DNA of 64,000 nucleotides from Acidobacteriota bacterium (lineage in GTDB: Bacteria > Acidobacteriota > Thermoanaerobaculia > Multivoradales > J023): NCBI GenBank assembly GCA_029263315.1, contig JAJCXR010000046.1, forward strand, positions 1-64,000, given 5' to 3'. The notes under the pieces are model-generated. The model had not been told where the DNA came from, ran no database searches, and saw only the letters and a list, made by a program, of their open reading frames with translations. Shown here in pieces: positions 1 to 9,900 of this stretch. Every line of letters starts with the position of its first letter. The stretch's first letter is position 1. The translations under genes and the position numbers were made by a program.

Positions 1-89
1 GGCCCTACGACGGCACATAGAGGGGTTCTTCCGGAAAGGAGGGGGACAGACCCTCAGAGCGAAGCAACCGGCAACACAGGCCCACGAAA

Positions 90-142
90 AGTGTTACCCA
101 TGTTCCCGGTCTAAAGTGTTACCTATGTGCCCGGTCGTACAG
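90..142. mobile_element. Insertion-sequence end remnant (IS481-like)
   Basis: Two imperfect direct repeats of about 23 bp lie back to back, each reading GTGTTACC(C/T)ATGT followed by CCCGGTC, and the block ends in CGGTCGTACAG. Paired motifs of this kind occur at the ends of IS481-type elements. No transposase frame is left beside it, so this is only a terminal scar. A shortened copy of the same end is found at 46711-46732. The family assignment is from memory of such ends, not from a search. Confidence 0.45.
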
Positions 143-240
143 TACTAGGACGCAAGCCGACCTGACCTGAGTGCCCGAATCGGCTAGCAGCGGGCCATAA
201 GGAATTGTTAACTGTGGTCGAGTGATGCTCGTCAGAGCGT

Positions 241-610
241 TCAGCTTGCGGATCTCTCCTGCGCGAGCGCTGCCGATGCCTCGTACTGGTAGCGTCGGAC
301 TCTGTCGCCCTCCCGTGTCAACTGGCGAGGCGTGTCGTCATACTCGAAGCGGCAACGGCCGGTCCGAGAATCGACGAGGGATGTGGGGATGGCGAACTGC
401 ATTGTAGGAAGACGATGCGGTGATGTTCGTCTGGCCCGAGGTGGCCTGGAGCTGGGTTTGACGCCCGGCGAGATCATAGACGTATTCGAGTTGGTGCCCA
501 CTGGGATGGATCTTGCGAATCATTTGGCCCACGGAATCAAAGTCGAATTGCACGGTTCTGGCGGCATTCTCGGTGGAGCCGAGTGAGTGAACGTTGAGAG
601 CATAGAATTA
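241..610 (-). pseudogene. RHS repeat gene fragment, frameshifted
   Basis: Reading on the minus strand, one frame encodes FDFDSVGQMIRKIHPSG followed by YVYDLAGRQ, which is RHS/YD-repeat sequence. After about residue 50 the repeat pattern continues in another frame with RFEYDDTPRQL. No single open frame spans both pieces and neither has a start or a tip domain. The fragment lies immediately downstream of the orphan RHS gene and its partner, so it is probably the decayed core of a further RHS cassette in the same array. Confidence 0.75.
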
Positions 611-622
611 GCATGGCCTCGA

Positions 623-1420
623 TCAATCAAGCTTCAACAAGATGAAGTTGTCTCGGTAGTCTCGATCGACCTGCCATGGATTCATGGGTCCTACGAAGAT
701 TTCAATGCTCTCTGGACGAGTCGGACATTCCAGGTTGAAGGTCAGCGCGACGGGTTCTTCGCCTGTGGCGTTGATCATTCCCAGGCTAAGCTGTTGACCG
801 GCTGCAAGAGTTTCTAGGTCTTTCGACTCACATTGCGTTCCGAGAATGGTCAGGAGACCTGTGGCTTGGGGCCTGCAGTCCGCCGTTCTTTTGACCTCGA
901 TCTCTAGATCGAGGGCAACACCCTTGGTAATCGTGCGGGACTGCGCAGAAACCGAAAGGTCAGGGGAACAAGGGAGACTGACTTCCTCGGGCCAGTCTTC
1001 TTGGCGACCCGATGCGAACGCCAAATCATCGAGTGCAACCTCCAGAGGGTGTCGGTTCGAGGTGCATTTGCGATCTGCACCGCAGCTCCTGAGCTCATAG
1101 GTGGAGCATACTTGAGGGTTGTCCTGCGATGGACACGTCGCATTGTACCGCAGGGGCTGTTCCCAGCCGTCGAGGATTCCCCTTGGTTGACACACAGAGA
1201 GGCTCTCCCCGAGGTGCTCGAATGCTTGGCAGAGCTCTTTTGAATCCTTTCCTGGAGGGTAGCCACCCTGTTCTAAACGGACTGACTCCAGGACTGTCGC
1301 CATGGTTCCCAAGGTTCGATACGTTTGCTTCGCTTCGTCGAGCGAGCTCGTCCAACAAGAACCTGAGCAGAGAGCCGCGAAGGCGAAGCCCACGATGATA
1401 AGCGATCTAAACTTTTTCAC
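623..1420 (-). CDS. Secreted/lipoprotein with GspG-like region, candidate RHS immunity protein
   Basis: The 265-residue product starts with a lysine-containing n-region, a hydrophobic stretch and a Ser-Gly-Ser-Cys sequence, so it is exported and may be a lipoprotein, although the lipobox is not canonical. Residues about 30-120 resemble the globular part of type II secretion pseudopilins of the GspG kind (an LxxxRxxxGxYP-type segment, DGWEQPLRY and a YELRSCGAD block) but without the usual N-terminal prepilin helix. The C-terminal half is of unknown fold. It starts 32 bp after the stop of the metalloprotease-tip RHS gene. A periplasmic or membrane-anchored inhibitor would suit an extracytoplasmic protease toxin. 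The immunity role is inferred from position only. Confidence 0.6.
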   Translation of the reverse strand: MKKFRSLIIVGFAFAALCSGSCWTSSLDEAKQTYRTLGTMATVLESVRLEQGGYPPGKDSKELCQAFEHLGESLSVCQPRGILDGWEQPLRYNATCPSQDNPQVCSTYELRSCGADRKCTSNRHPLEVALDDLAFASGRQEDWPEEVSLPCSPDLSVSAQSRTITKGVALDLEIEVKRTADCRPQATGLLTILGTQCESKDLETLAAGQQLSLGMINATGEEPVALTFNLECPTRPESIEIFVGPMNPWQVDRDYRDNFILLKLD

Positions 1421-1452
1421 GTCATCCTCCAGCTGGTGGGCCCTTTATTAAA

Positions 1453-4400
1453 TTAATAGGAGGCAAGCGCTTTGTCGAGATGTTGAGACACGCCGCTCGA
1501 GAATGTCAGCTGATAGGGCTCGAGCGCACTCTCGCACATGAAATGATTGTTGCACGTGCCGATGTGAGAGAACCAGCCAGTGACATGGACGAACTCGTGA
1601 GTCGCGATATTCGCCAGCTGGAAGGCCAGAGCATCTAATTGGACAGGATTCTGAGGCAGGTAATAGGGGCCGGACTGGTTGCGCCCCCACTTCGCCTCAT
1701 TGCTTTTCGCTATTTGAGTCGTGTTGACACGCGCTACATTGGTCACCCAGAACGGATACCAGCCGTTGGCCTGCCAAAGCGTATCCGTTTGAAATCTGAC
1801 GGTTCGACTGACCACGCCTGTATTAGGTACCGCTCCTTCGAACGCCCTGACGCCCCACTTGCCCAGATTGTTCTCTACAATTTCTCGGACCCGGGATTTG
1901 AGGCGCACAGAATCTGTCTGGCTCCAATCGTCTAAGGGATAGACCAGTTGGGCAATTGGAGTGATGGCTTCAGATCCCCATTGAAGTCGGACGGCTTGAA
2001 TCGGATGTCGTCGGATCCTGTGTTTCTTTCCGAACCAGATTCCAGCTATTCCGAGGGTGATAGCAGCAACGAGGCCTGCAACCCTAGCTGTTGAAGCCAA
2101 AAACGTTTCACCACTTGGATCGGTCTGGCCGACTGGATCGCCTCCAGCATATGCGTATGGGTTGATAGATCTTATGATTCCAGGCAGCGGAGGCATCGGA
2201 TCGAGACTGAGGAAACGGCTAGACTCAGAAAGCCATCGAGCCCTCAAGTAGTAGGTTTTGAGTGGGGTGAGCCGTGTCTCACCAGCAAAGAGAAAGCTGT
2301 TGGAGTCGTTTCCGTGGTGTGAGAGCAGTTTACCGAAAGCAGTATAGACGTAACTGTCTGTGGTATCCCCTTCGAACGAAGTGAGAACCCTAGTGGAACC
2401 TACATGGTCGCTATGCAAATAGCGCTTCTGGCCATTCTGGAACGAGCTAAGTAACCGCTGCCCAAGTGTGTGGCTGCTCGCCACGCTTCCTGAGGTCGAC
2501 AGCTCAGCTAGAGTTTGACTCAACTGGCCCGAGGTATCCGTGACGAACCAAGTGTGAGTCGAGGAGTCGTCGTTGGGTCCCAAACCTGTGGACGAGCCGA
2601 TACGAACCCCATCGGCATCGTAGACGTTCTCAACAACCAGCCCGTCTGGGAGGGTTGCCGAGATCAGTCGATTTTCAGCGTCCCAAGAGTACTGAGTTGT
2701 ACCCTCAGTGGCAGTCTTCGAAATCTGGTTGCCATTGACATCCCAGTCATAGTTGGCTGCGACTGTCCCATCAATGCTCTCGCTGAGTAGACGACCACGG
2801 GAGTCATAGGTATAGGTAACGGTTTGGAAGACACCATCCTCGACAACCTGCACTTTCTGCAGTCGGTTGCCGACTGGGTCGTAGCTGAAGCTATTTTCGT
2901 AGACTAGGGCGCCTGCACCATCGGTCACTCGCTCGCGAATCAGCCGATACAGGGCATCGTAGTCCCAGGAACGGCTGGTGCCGTCCTCTTCGGTGACGGC
3001 TTGGCGATTTCCAAGTGGGCCAAGGACGTAGGAATAGTCTTGGATGACCGTGCCGTCCGCTGCCTCGGTATGGATTTTTGTCAAACGACCTACCTCATCA
3101 TGACCCCAAGTCGTCGTGACACCATTCGGGTAGCCGAGCGAGCGTTGGCGCCCGGCAGCATCGTAGCCATAGTTGTAGGCATCTCCGTGGTGGTCTGTCA
3201 CGGTAGCCATCCGGCCGATGGGATCGTAAGTGAAGGCGGTGGTTAGGGAACCCTCGGCTCCGAGGTCAGCGGTTACAGAAGTTCGGTTGCCAGCCTCGTC
3301 CCAGCTATAATGCAGAGTCCAACCTTCTGGCGCTGCTATTGAGATCAGGCGGTCATGGTCGTCATATGCATAGCGTGTCATGCCACGGGTATCAGTGGCC
3401 GTCTCCCTCTGCCCACTGGGTGTGTAGGTGAAGGCGACGTAGGTGCCATCGGAGTAGCTAGTGCGGACTAGCCGGTGGTGCTCGTCATAGCTGTAGAGCG
3501 TTGTCGATCCCACAAAATCAGTCCGGCGGATCCGATTTCCGGCAGCGTCATATGCGAACGTTTCCTTGCTTCCATCAGGCAAGATTCGAGCCGTTTGCCG
3601 GCCTAGGCTGTCATATTCGAAATGGATGATGCGTCCACTTGCATCAGTCTGCCGGATACGGTTGCCTCGTTCGTCATATACGTAGTGCGTGACACCGTCG
3701 AGCCCATCTTTCACTTGAATGAGTCGTCCAAGGGCGTCATAGCTAAACTCAGTACGGACTCCAGCAGCGTCGATCTCGGCAATCCGGCGCCCGAGCGCAT
3801 CGTATTCGGAATGCGAAGTCGAACCATCAGCGAGGGAGATGGAGATCAAACGGCCTGCGTCGTTGTAATTCAGAATTGTGCTGTAGCCGAGGGCATCGGT
3901 GACGCTCGTCTGGTTGCCGTTGGCGTCGAAACCGAAGAGGGTCTCGGCGCCGAGAGCCTCTTTGATGGAGGTTTGACGTCCTGCAGCATCGTATGCAAAC
4001 CTAGTGGTAAAACCCCTGGCGTCTGTCGAAGTGAGCAGTCGGCCGGCAGCATCGTAGTGGGAAACAGTTTTCGAGCCGTCGGGAGCAGTGGTTGTGATCA
4101 ACTGGCCGGCGGCATCGTAGCTCAAAGTGGTCGTGCGTTCCGAACGATCGATCACCGCAATGAGTCGCCCCTCGGCGTCATACTCACGCCTTTCTGTCGA
4201 GCCATCCGGATAAGTCGTGCCGGACTGTAAGCCAGAGTCGTTATAGGCAAATGTTGTGGTCAGGCCGAGAGGATCGGATGTGGCGATGACATTTCCAAGG
4301 GCATCGTAGCTGGTACTCGTCATCGCGCCGTCTGGAGCGGTCGTCGCCGTGATGCGTCCCAGCGCATCAAAGGTATAGCTTGAGGTCAAGGTCTGGGTCG

Positions 4401-4902
4401 TGCCATCGGCGAGAGTTCGGCTCGATGTCTGGCCAGTTGCGTTGCCGGTGGCATCGTAAGTCATGGTCGTCTCGTGCCCCAAGGCATTGGTGCCCAAGAT
4501 CTGATTGCCAAATGCATCATAGGAATGGGTTGTGACATTTCCCAGCACATCGGTCTCGTGGATCAACCGGCCAGCCGAGTCGTAGGAGAAAGACGACGGG
4601 AAACCAGACGGATCCGTGGTCTTCGTGAGATTACCGAGGCTGTCATAAACATAGCTCGTCACTTTGCCTCGGGGATCGGTGATCGAAATGGCGTGACCCC
4701 GTGCGTCATACGTGAAGCGGGTCTTATTACCAAGAGGATCGACGATCGAGGTCAAGTTGCCTTCAGCATCATAGGCGGTGGTCGTTGTGTTACCTGAGCT
4801 GAGGTGTCTCTGGCCATGGTCAAATTGGTCCTGTTCCATTTCGTGGGTGCAGAATTTTTTACTATCGTTCGAGCGATTCCAAATCAAAGCTTCTAGTTGC
4901 AT
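1453..4902 (-). CDS. Orphan RHS repeat protein with C-terminal metzincin-like protease tip (5' end displaced by IS)
   Basis: The 1149-residue frame is mainly YD/RHS repeats (about residues 30-900, many copies of G[RN]xxxxxYDAxG), followed by the RHS-associated core ending in DPSGE near residue 950. A short hydrophobic segment then leads into a unique tip of about 170 residues. The tip contains HEFVHVTGWFSH near residue 1103, which matches HExxHxxGxxxH, the zinc ligands and catalytic glutamate of metzincin-type metalloproteases. There is no signal peptide or N-terminal delivery domain. The ATG at 4902 is the first start left after an ISAzo13-type insertion. Without the IS the frame continues upstream to an ATG at 6307 (see that entry). 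The tip DNA is visibly more AT-rich than the core, as expected for an exchanged toxin module. Confidence 0.85.
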   Translation of the reverse strand: MQLEALIWNRSNDSKKFCTHEMEQDQFDHGQRHLSSGNTTTTAYDAEGNLTSIVDPLGNKTRFTYDARGHAISITDPRGKVTSYVYDSLGNLTKTTDPSGFPSSFSYDSAGRLIHETDVLGNVTTHSYDAFGNQILGTNALGHETTMTYDATGNATGQTSSRTLADGTTQTLTSSYTFDALGRITATTAPDGAMTSTSYDALGNVIATSDPLGLTTTFAYNDSGLQSGTTYPDGSTERREYDAEGRLIAVIDRSERTTTLSYDAAGQLITTTAPDGSKTVSHYDAAGRLLTSTDARGFTTRFAYDAAGRQTSIKEALGAETLFGFDANGNQTSVTDALGYSTILNYNDAGRLISISLADGSTSHSEYDALGRRIAEIDAAGVRTEFSYDALGRLIQVKDGLDGVTHYVYDERGNRIRQTDASGRIIHFEYDSLGRQTARILPDGSKETFAYDAAGNRIRRTDFVGSTTLYSYDEHHRLVRTSYSDGTYVAFTYTPSGQRETATDTRGMTRYAYDDHDRLISIAAPEGWTLHYSWDEAGNRTSVTADLGAEGSLTTAFTYDPIGRMATVTDHHGDAYNYGYDAAGRQRSLGYPNGVTTTWGHDEVGRLTKIHTEAADGTVIQDYSYVLGPLGNRQAVTEEDGTSRSWDYDALYRLIRERVTDGAGALVYENSFSYDPVGNRLQKVQVVEDGVFQTVTYTYDSRGRLLSESIDGTVAANYDWDVNGNQISKTATEGTTQYSWDAENRLISATLPDGLVVENVYDADGVRIGSSTGLGPNDDSSTHTWFVTDTSGQLSQTLAELSTSGSVASSHTLGQRLLSSFQNGQKRYLHSDHVGSTRVLTSFEGDTTDSYVYTAFGKLLSHHGNDSNSFLFAGETRLTPLKTYYLRARWLSESSRFLSLDPMPPLPGIIRSINPYAYAGGDPVGQTDPSGETFLASTARVAGLVAAITLGIAGIWFGKKHRIRRHPIQAVRLQWGSEAITPIAQLVYPLDDWSQTDSVRLKSRVREIVENNLGKWGVRAFEGAVPNTGVVSRTVRFQTDTLWQANGWYPFWVTNVARVNTTQIAKSNEAKWGRNQSGPYYLPQNPVQLDALAFQLANIATHEFVHVTGWFSHIGTCNNHFMCESALEPYQLTFSSGVSQHLDKALASY

Positions 4903-4976
4903 TTTCTCAAGATCGATTGAAGCATCCGGCTTGAGGTCGATCTTGCGCTTATCCCAATCGTTTGCTTCGCTCTTTA

Positions 4977-4998
4977 GGGCTTGTCACAAAATAACTGA
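4977..4998. repeat. Left terminal inverted repeat of the IS
   Basis: GGGCTTGTCACAAAATAACTGA matches the reverse complement of 6246-6267 except at positions 3-5. Confidence 0.9.
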
Positions 4999-5004
4999 CC
5001 TAGT

Positions 5005-6210
5005 TCAACCTTTCTTCCTCGGATGAATGGTGTAGTTCCAATTGCCGTGAAATTCGTGACGTTCAAGGTTGATTGTCGCCATCTGCTTCGGCGTAATAGT
5101 CACGCCCGTCGGATAATTGTTCTGATCGATCTCGGATCGGACCCGCAGGCCGCTCGAGGTGGTGGTCGATGCGATCAGGCTGACGATGGCGGCCAGGCTG
5201 ACTAGAGGTTGGCCGCGCCAGTTCATGGCGATGTGGGAGAAGAGACGGTGCTCGATCTTGTTCCACTTGCTGGTTCCTGGCGGAAAATGACAGACCGTGA
5301 TCGAGAGCCCTGTTCGGTTGGCAAAGCGTTGAAGCTCCCACTTCCAGAGGCGAAGTCGCGACCCGTTGCTGCCACCTCCGTCGGCTGTGATCAGAAGCGT
5401 CGCGGCCTGGGGGTACACGACGCGGCCCATCCGACGCCACCAGCTCCGAATCGCGTTGACCGCGAAGCTCCCCGTATCGTGGTCGATCCCAACGCTGACC
5501 CAACCCTCGTTGCGGCTCAGGTCGTAAACCCCATATGGGATGGCTTTGCCTCGGTCTGGGATCACGAAGTCGTGCACACGAACGGGCTCTGGCGTTCCCT
5601 TCGGCCGCCATTCCCGACCGGCATTCTTGAAATCTCCGACCAGCTCCTTCTTCTTTGTATCGACCGAGATCACCGGCTGTGCTTGGTGCAAGCTGTCTTG
5701 AACCCTTGCGTTGAGGTAGAGGAATTGTGCCTCGCGATCCGGATGCCCCGATCCCTCCAGCGTCTTTCGGTTGGCCTGCAGGCTGAAACCACTCTCGTGC
5801 AGCAGATCTGCAACCAGACGATGACTGACAGAATGTCCCATGGCGCGCAGCTCCGCCGCCAATCGGCGTACGCTTTTCGAAGTCCACCGCAAGGGGGAGT
5901 CCGGAGAACCGGCTGTCGTCGGCTCCACCAGCGCGTCCAGGTCACCAGCCAGGGATGCGTCCTTCTCCGTCGCCCGCCTGCGACCGCCTCCGGAACGGCG
6001 TGTCTGTCCCGGGCCCAGGGTCTCGCCGGTCGCGATTTCTTTGATTCCACGCGCAATCGTCGACCGCGAGATCCCGGTTGCCCGTTCGATCTTCGCGATA
6101 CCACCATGACCCAACGAAACCGCCTCGGTCGCCGCCCACAGGCGCCGAGAGCGCTCGGTCAGCTCTGGCGCCAGGGCCATAAATTTCGCCTGAATGGTTT
6201 CGATATCCAC
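5005..6210 (-). CDS. ISAzo13-family transposase
   Basis: The 401-residue product has an N-terminal helix-turn-helix region (GISRSTIARGIKEI, residues 45-60), a basic linker, and a DDE-type catalytic core. The core carries the blocks VISVDTKKKELVGDF, LLITADGGGSNGSR and CHFPPGTSKWNKIEHRLFS, which are diagnostic of the ISAzo13/Rhodopirellula-type transposase family; the acidic residues are in VDTKK, TADGG and the IEH segment. Length is normal for the family and the frame is unbroken. It fills the element almost end to end, starting 57 bp from one terminus and stopping 28 bp from the other. It is read in the same direction as the RHS genes, so it may not block transcription of the orphan RHS gene entirely. 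Confidence 0.93.
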   Translation of the reverse strand: MDIETIQAKFMALAPELTERSRRLWAATEAVSLGHGGIAKIERATGISRSTIARGIKEIATGETLGPGQTRRSGGGRRRATEKDASLAGDLDALVEPTTAGSPDSPLRWTSKSVRRLAAELRAMGHSVSHRLVADLLHESGFSLQANRKTLEGSGHPDREAQFLYLNARVQDSLHQAQPVISVDTKKKELVGDFKNAGREWRPKGTPEPVRVHDFVIPDRGKAIPYGVYDLSRNEGWVSVGIDHDTGSFAVNAIRSWWRRMGRVVYPQAATLLITADGGGSNGSRLRLWKWELQRFANRTGLSITVCHFPPGTSKWNKIEHRLFSHIAMNWRGQPLVSLAAIVSLIASTTTSSGLRVRSEIDQNNYPTGVTITPKQMATINLERHEFHGNWNYTIHPRKKG

Positions 6211-6245
6211 CCATTGACAATACCCTCTAATGGAGAAGAAGTCAC

Positions 6246-6267
6246 TCAGTTATTTTGTGACAGCTCC
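6246..6267. repeat. Right terminal inverted repeat of the IS
   Basis: Reverse complement of the left end over 19 of 22 positions. It is followed directly by TTA, which repeats the TTA before the left end. Confidence 0.9.
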
Positions 6268-6307
6268 TTAGCCTCGGCTGTTCCTCTTTGTTCGAGTCAT
6301 TTGCCAT
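6268..6307 (-). pseudogene. Detached 5' end of the orphan RHS gene
   Basis: On the minus strand an ATG at 6307, preceded by GGAGAG at suitable spacing, opens MANDSNKEEQPR and runs straight into the IS at the TTA target. Removing the IS and one TTA copy joins this frame without a stop to the orphan RHS gene at 4976 and on through the ATG at 4902. The combined length is 3561 nt, an exact multiple of three. This shows that the orphan once began here, 57 bp after the immunity gene of the upstream cassette. Its N-terminus is a short hydrophilic segment and not an export signal. Confidence 0.8.
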
Positions 6308-6364
6308 TGAATTCGCTCTCCGTTTCAAGCCTGAGCTCGGCATCTGCCGTTAGGGGGGCGGCAG

Positions 6365-6988
6365 CTATAATTTGCTGCCCTCTAGCTCCTTCAACAGATT
6401 AGTTCTCATTTTCGCCATAGAGATGATCCCTGCGGTGTCTTTCGCATGTTGTAGGTGGCCTGCCTTTGCAAGCTGCCGTGCGATGTCTCTGAGAACTCCA
6501 TATGTATCCAGGGTGAGCTGTGCATCTTCAAGCGCAAATCCTTTTTGTGCCACCTCGATTGCCTCCGACCAGATGGCGAGAGCGAGAGAGTCCTGGCCTA
6601 TTTGATGTGTTGCCTGAGCTACAGCACTCATGCTTTCAGCCTCGACCCAGTGCCAATCGTTGCATCCTTTGGACAACCTGAGAGCCTTCACGAGGGATGA
6701 ATAGGCTTTGGCACTTTGGTCCTGCTTCCAATAGCCCAGCGTGCAGTCTGCTTGCAACTCCACTGCGATAGAGGCCCAATCCTGGCTGATCCGCGCAACG
6801 ACAAGTTCTGCATCGTTGATTCGACGTTGTTCGATCAAGTGCTTGGCTAATTCCGCCCAACACTCATCATGTTCGTCATCGAAGACTTCGGAGGACAATC
6901 GCTCTTCGATCTGTGAGAGAGTTTCCTCGTTGACGTCTAGCTGGCTCAATTCAGTTTTAGTCAGGATCTTGTTGATCTTCTTCGTCAC
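6365..6988 (-). CDS. Small helical-repeat protein, candidate immunity protein for the RHS tip
   Basis: The 207-residue protein is acidic and rich in helices. Its alternating Ala/Leu pattern (WAELAKHLIEQRRINDAELV and LALAIWSEAIEVAQKG) resembles TPR-like repeats. It has no signal peptide, so it acts in the cytoplasm. The GTG start overlaps the TGA of the upstream RHS gene by three bases (GTGA), which implies translational coupling. A small, AT-richer gene coupled to the end of an RHS toxin is the usual position of the cognate immunity protein. No family is recognised with confidence and the immunity role is inference from context. Confidence 0.65.
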   Translation of the reverse strand: MTKKINKILTKTELSQLDVNEETLSQIEERLSSEVFDDEHDECWAELAKHLIEQRRINDAELVVARISQDWASIAVELQADCTLGYWKQDQSAKAYSSLVKALRLSKGCNDWHWVEAESMSAVAQATHQIGQDSLALAIWSEAIEVAQKGFALEDAQLTLDTYGVLRDIARQLAKAGHLQHAKDTAGIISMAKMRTNLLKELEGSKL

Positions 6989-9900
6989 TGTAGGCTCCTA
7001 AGATATTCTCTAGCAAGATCTTGCAGTAGGTGCATGGCATCTTCCTTGGGTAACGGAACATCAAGATCCCAGTGGAGTGGATGGAAGCCGATAGGAATGT
7101 CAGGGGTGCCATCAGGGATTGGAGTGTAGCGGGCACTGGCTGTGAATGGAAGCCCGCCAACCGACGTGATTGTTGCGACGGTACCAGGAACCTTGAATCC
7201 AAAGTAATGACCATCGAAGGGTAGATGCACAGGGTGGGTTGGCGTCGGTAGTTCGAAGACTGAGAGCCCGCGAGCGGTACCATCGATAGGAAAGGCTGGG
7301 TCGTTGACATCATCGAATCGGAAATCTCTCCAGCGAGTCCTGCTTGGTTTGAGCTTTTTTATCCCCCGATATAGTCGAATGGGTGTCTTACGATCCTCAT
7401 CGTCATCGCTACGGTCGAAGCAAAGACTGTTCCTTTCTCCTTGTCCCAGAGCGCTCGTGGCGCAATCGATTGCAGCAATCGAAAGAATCGAAATAGAAGC
7501 AATTTCTTGATGTACACTCAGGCTGCCAAGTTGTCCCGCAAGTGTCTCGGAAAACTCTCCGGTAGGATCAGCGTAGTTGGTTGGGCTAGCGTTTCCATAG
7601 AGATATCTATGAAGTGAAATAGGATCCTCATTTACTCCCATCCACGGATCCATGGATGTGAATCGTCCGGTGTCAGTGTTCAGCCATCGGGCTCTGTGAT
7701 AATTCAGGCCGAGCAGTTGGTCGTATGGCTCTCCGCTGAAGAGAAAGGGACTGGGATCGTGCTCTGGGGAGTCGATGAAGTCACCAAAGGCCTCGTAAGT
7801 GTATTCCTCGGCGGATTGGCTGGACTCCGTGGTAAGGACTCGTGTGCTCTGGTTAGAATCTTTATGAAGATAGCGAGCTCCTGTAGCTCCACTAGAAGCA
7901 ACGACTCGATTGCTCCAGGTATATAACTTAGGAGAGCTATCTTGATCTATCTCTGCGAGTAGTTGGCTCAGAGAACCCGAAGTATCTGTTACCAACTTTG
8001 CCTCATAGGCCAAGTGTCCAGCAGCGTCAATCGCCGACGTGAGCATACGAACCCCATCTACATCGTAGACGTTCTTGACGACCGTCCCATCGGGGAGCGT
8101 TGCCGAAATCAGGCGATTCTCGAAATCCCAACCATACTGAGTCGTGCCTTCGGTCGCAGTCTTTGACATCTGGTTGCCATTCGGATCCCAAGTATAGGTG
8201 ACCGTGACTGCGCCGTTGATAGTCTCGGTTAGCAAACGATCACGGAAGTCGTAGGTGTAGACGATGGTCTGGGACGCCCCATCCGCGGCGCTGCGGACTT
8301 GCTGCAACCGGTTGCCAACCGAGTCGTACATGAAGCTGTTCTCATACTTAAGGTGATCCTCGCTGTCAGTCACTCGTTCTCGGGTCAAGCGGTAGGCCGC
8401 GTCATACTCCCATGAACGGTTGGTGCCGTCTTCCTCGACAACAGCTCGGCGGTTGCCGTTGGGATCGAAGGTGTAGGTGTAGTCCTGGATCACTGTACCG
8501 TCGGTTGCCTCGGTGTGGATCCCTGTCAGACGCCCTACGGCATCATGTTGCCAGGTTGTGGCAACGCCGTTTGGATAGCTGAGAGAGATTTGGCGGCCGG
8601 CGGCATCGTGGTCATAGGTGTAGACGCCGCCCTGAGGGTCTGTGACGGTTGCCATCCGTCCTTTGGCGTCGAAGGTGTAGGCGGTGGTGAAGGAGCCCTG
8701 TTCACCGAGGTCGGCGGTCACTGTAGTGCGGTTGCTGGTTGTGTCCCAACCATAGCGCATGGTCCAACCCTCTGGCGCCGTCAGTGAGATCAGGCGCTCT
8801 CGGTTGTCGTAGGAATAGCGGGTAACGCCGCGAGCGTCGGTGACCACTGCCCTTTGGCCAGTGGGGGTGTAGGTGAGGGCGACGAAACTGCCATCGTCGT
8901 ACGTTCGTCGTGTTAAGCGATGATTCACGTCGAAGCTGTAGAGCGTTGTGGAGCCTGCAAAGTCTGTTCGACGGAGTCGGTTGCCTACCGCGTCGTAGGC
9001 AAAGGTTTCCTCCTTGCCGTCCGGTAGGATCCGGGCGGTTTGACGCCCAACTTTGTCGAACTCGAAGCGGGTTATGTGGCCATTGGCGTCGGTCTGGCGG
9101 ATGCGCTGGCCCCGTTCGTCGTAGGCGTAGCCTGTGATGCTACCGAGGGCATCCTTCACTTGGATAAGCCGACCGAGGGCGTCGTAGACATATTCGGTGC
9201 GGAGTCCCGAGGCATCGATCTTGACGATCCGTCTCCCAAGGGGGTCGTATTCATTGCGCGTGACAGATCCATCTGCGAGGGTGGTGGAGATTAGGCGACC
9301 GACATCGTCATAGGCCTGAGTCTTGGTGTTGCCGAGGGCATCGGTGATACTTGTCTGGGAGCCGTTGGCGTCGAATCCGAAGAGAGTCTCGGCACCCAGC
9401 GCGTCCTCGACGGACACTCGTCGCCCCGCCGCATCGTACGCGAAATGGGTAGCGAATCCACGGGCATCGGTCGAAGCGACGAGCTGCCCTGCGGCGTCAT
9501 AGTTGGAGGTGATGACCGAATCGTCAGGGAAAGTGGTCGAGATTAGCCGGCCAGTGGCGTCATATGCAAACGTCGCCGTGTGATCTGAGCGGTCCACGAC
9601 CGCGACGAGTTGTCCCTCGGCATCGTATTCGCGGCGCTCACTGGTTCCGTCGGCATAGCTGGTCTCGGACCTTCGCCCTGAAACGTCGTAGGAAAACGTG
9701 GTGCTGTGGCCGAGAGGATCGGTCGTGGTCAGTAGATTGCCGAGAGCATCATAGGTGGTTCTTGTCGTCGCACCGTCTGGGAAGGTCGTGGTGGTGACAC
9801 GACTCTGAGCATCCAAGCCATAGTCAGTCGTCAAGATTTCGACCGTGCCGTCGGCGCGTGTGCGACTCGATGTCTGGGCCGTGACACTGCTATTGGTGTC

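Larger units (their letters stand above)
4977..6267 (-). mobile_element. ISAzo13-family insertion sequence, complete
   Basis: The element is 1291 bp long and carries one transposase gene. Its ends are 22-bp inverted repeats that agree at 19 positions and share TGTCACAAAATAACTGA. It is bordered by TTA on both sides (4974-4976 and 6268-6270), a 3-bp target duplication. Intact ends, target duplication and an intact transposase frame indicate a recent insertion. It interrupts the 5' end of the orphan RHS gene. Confidence 0.9.
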
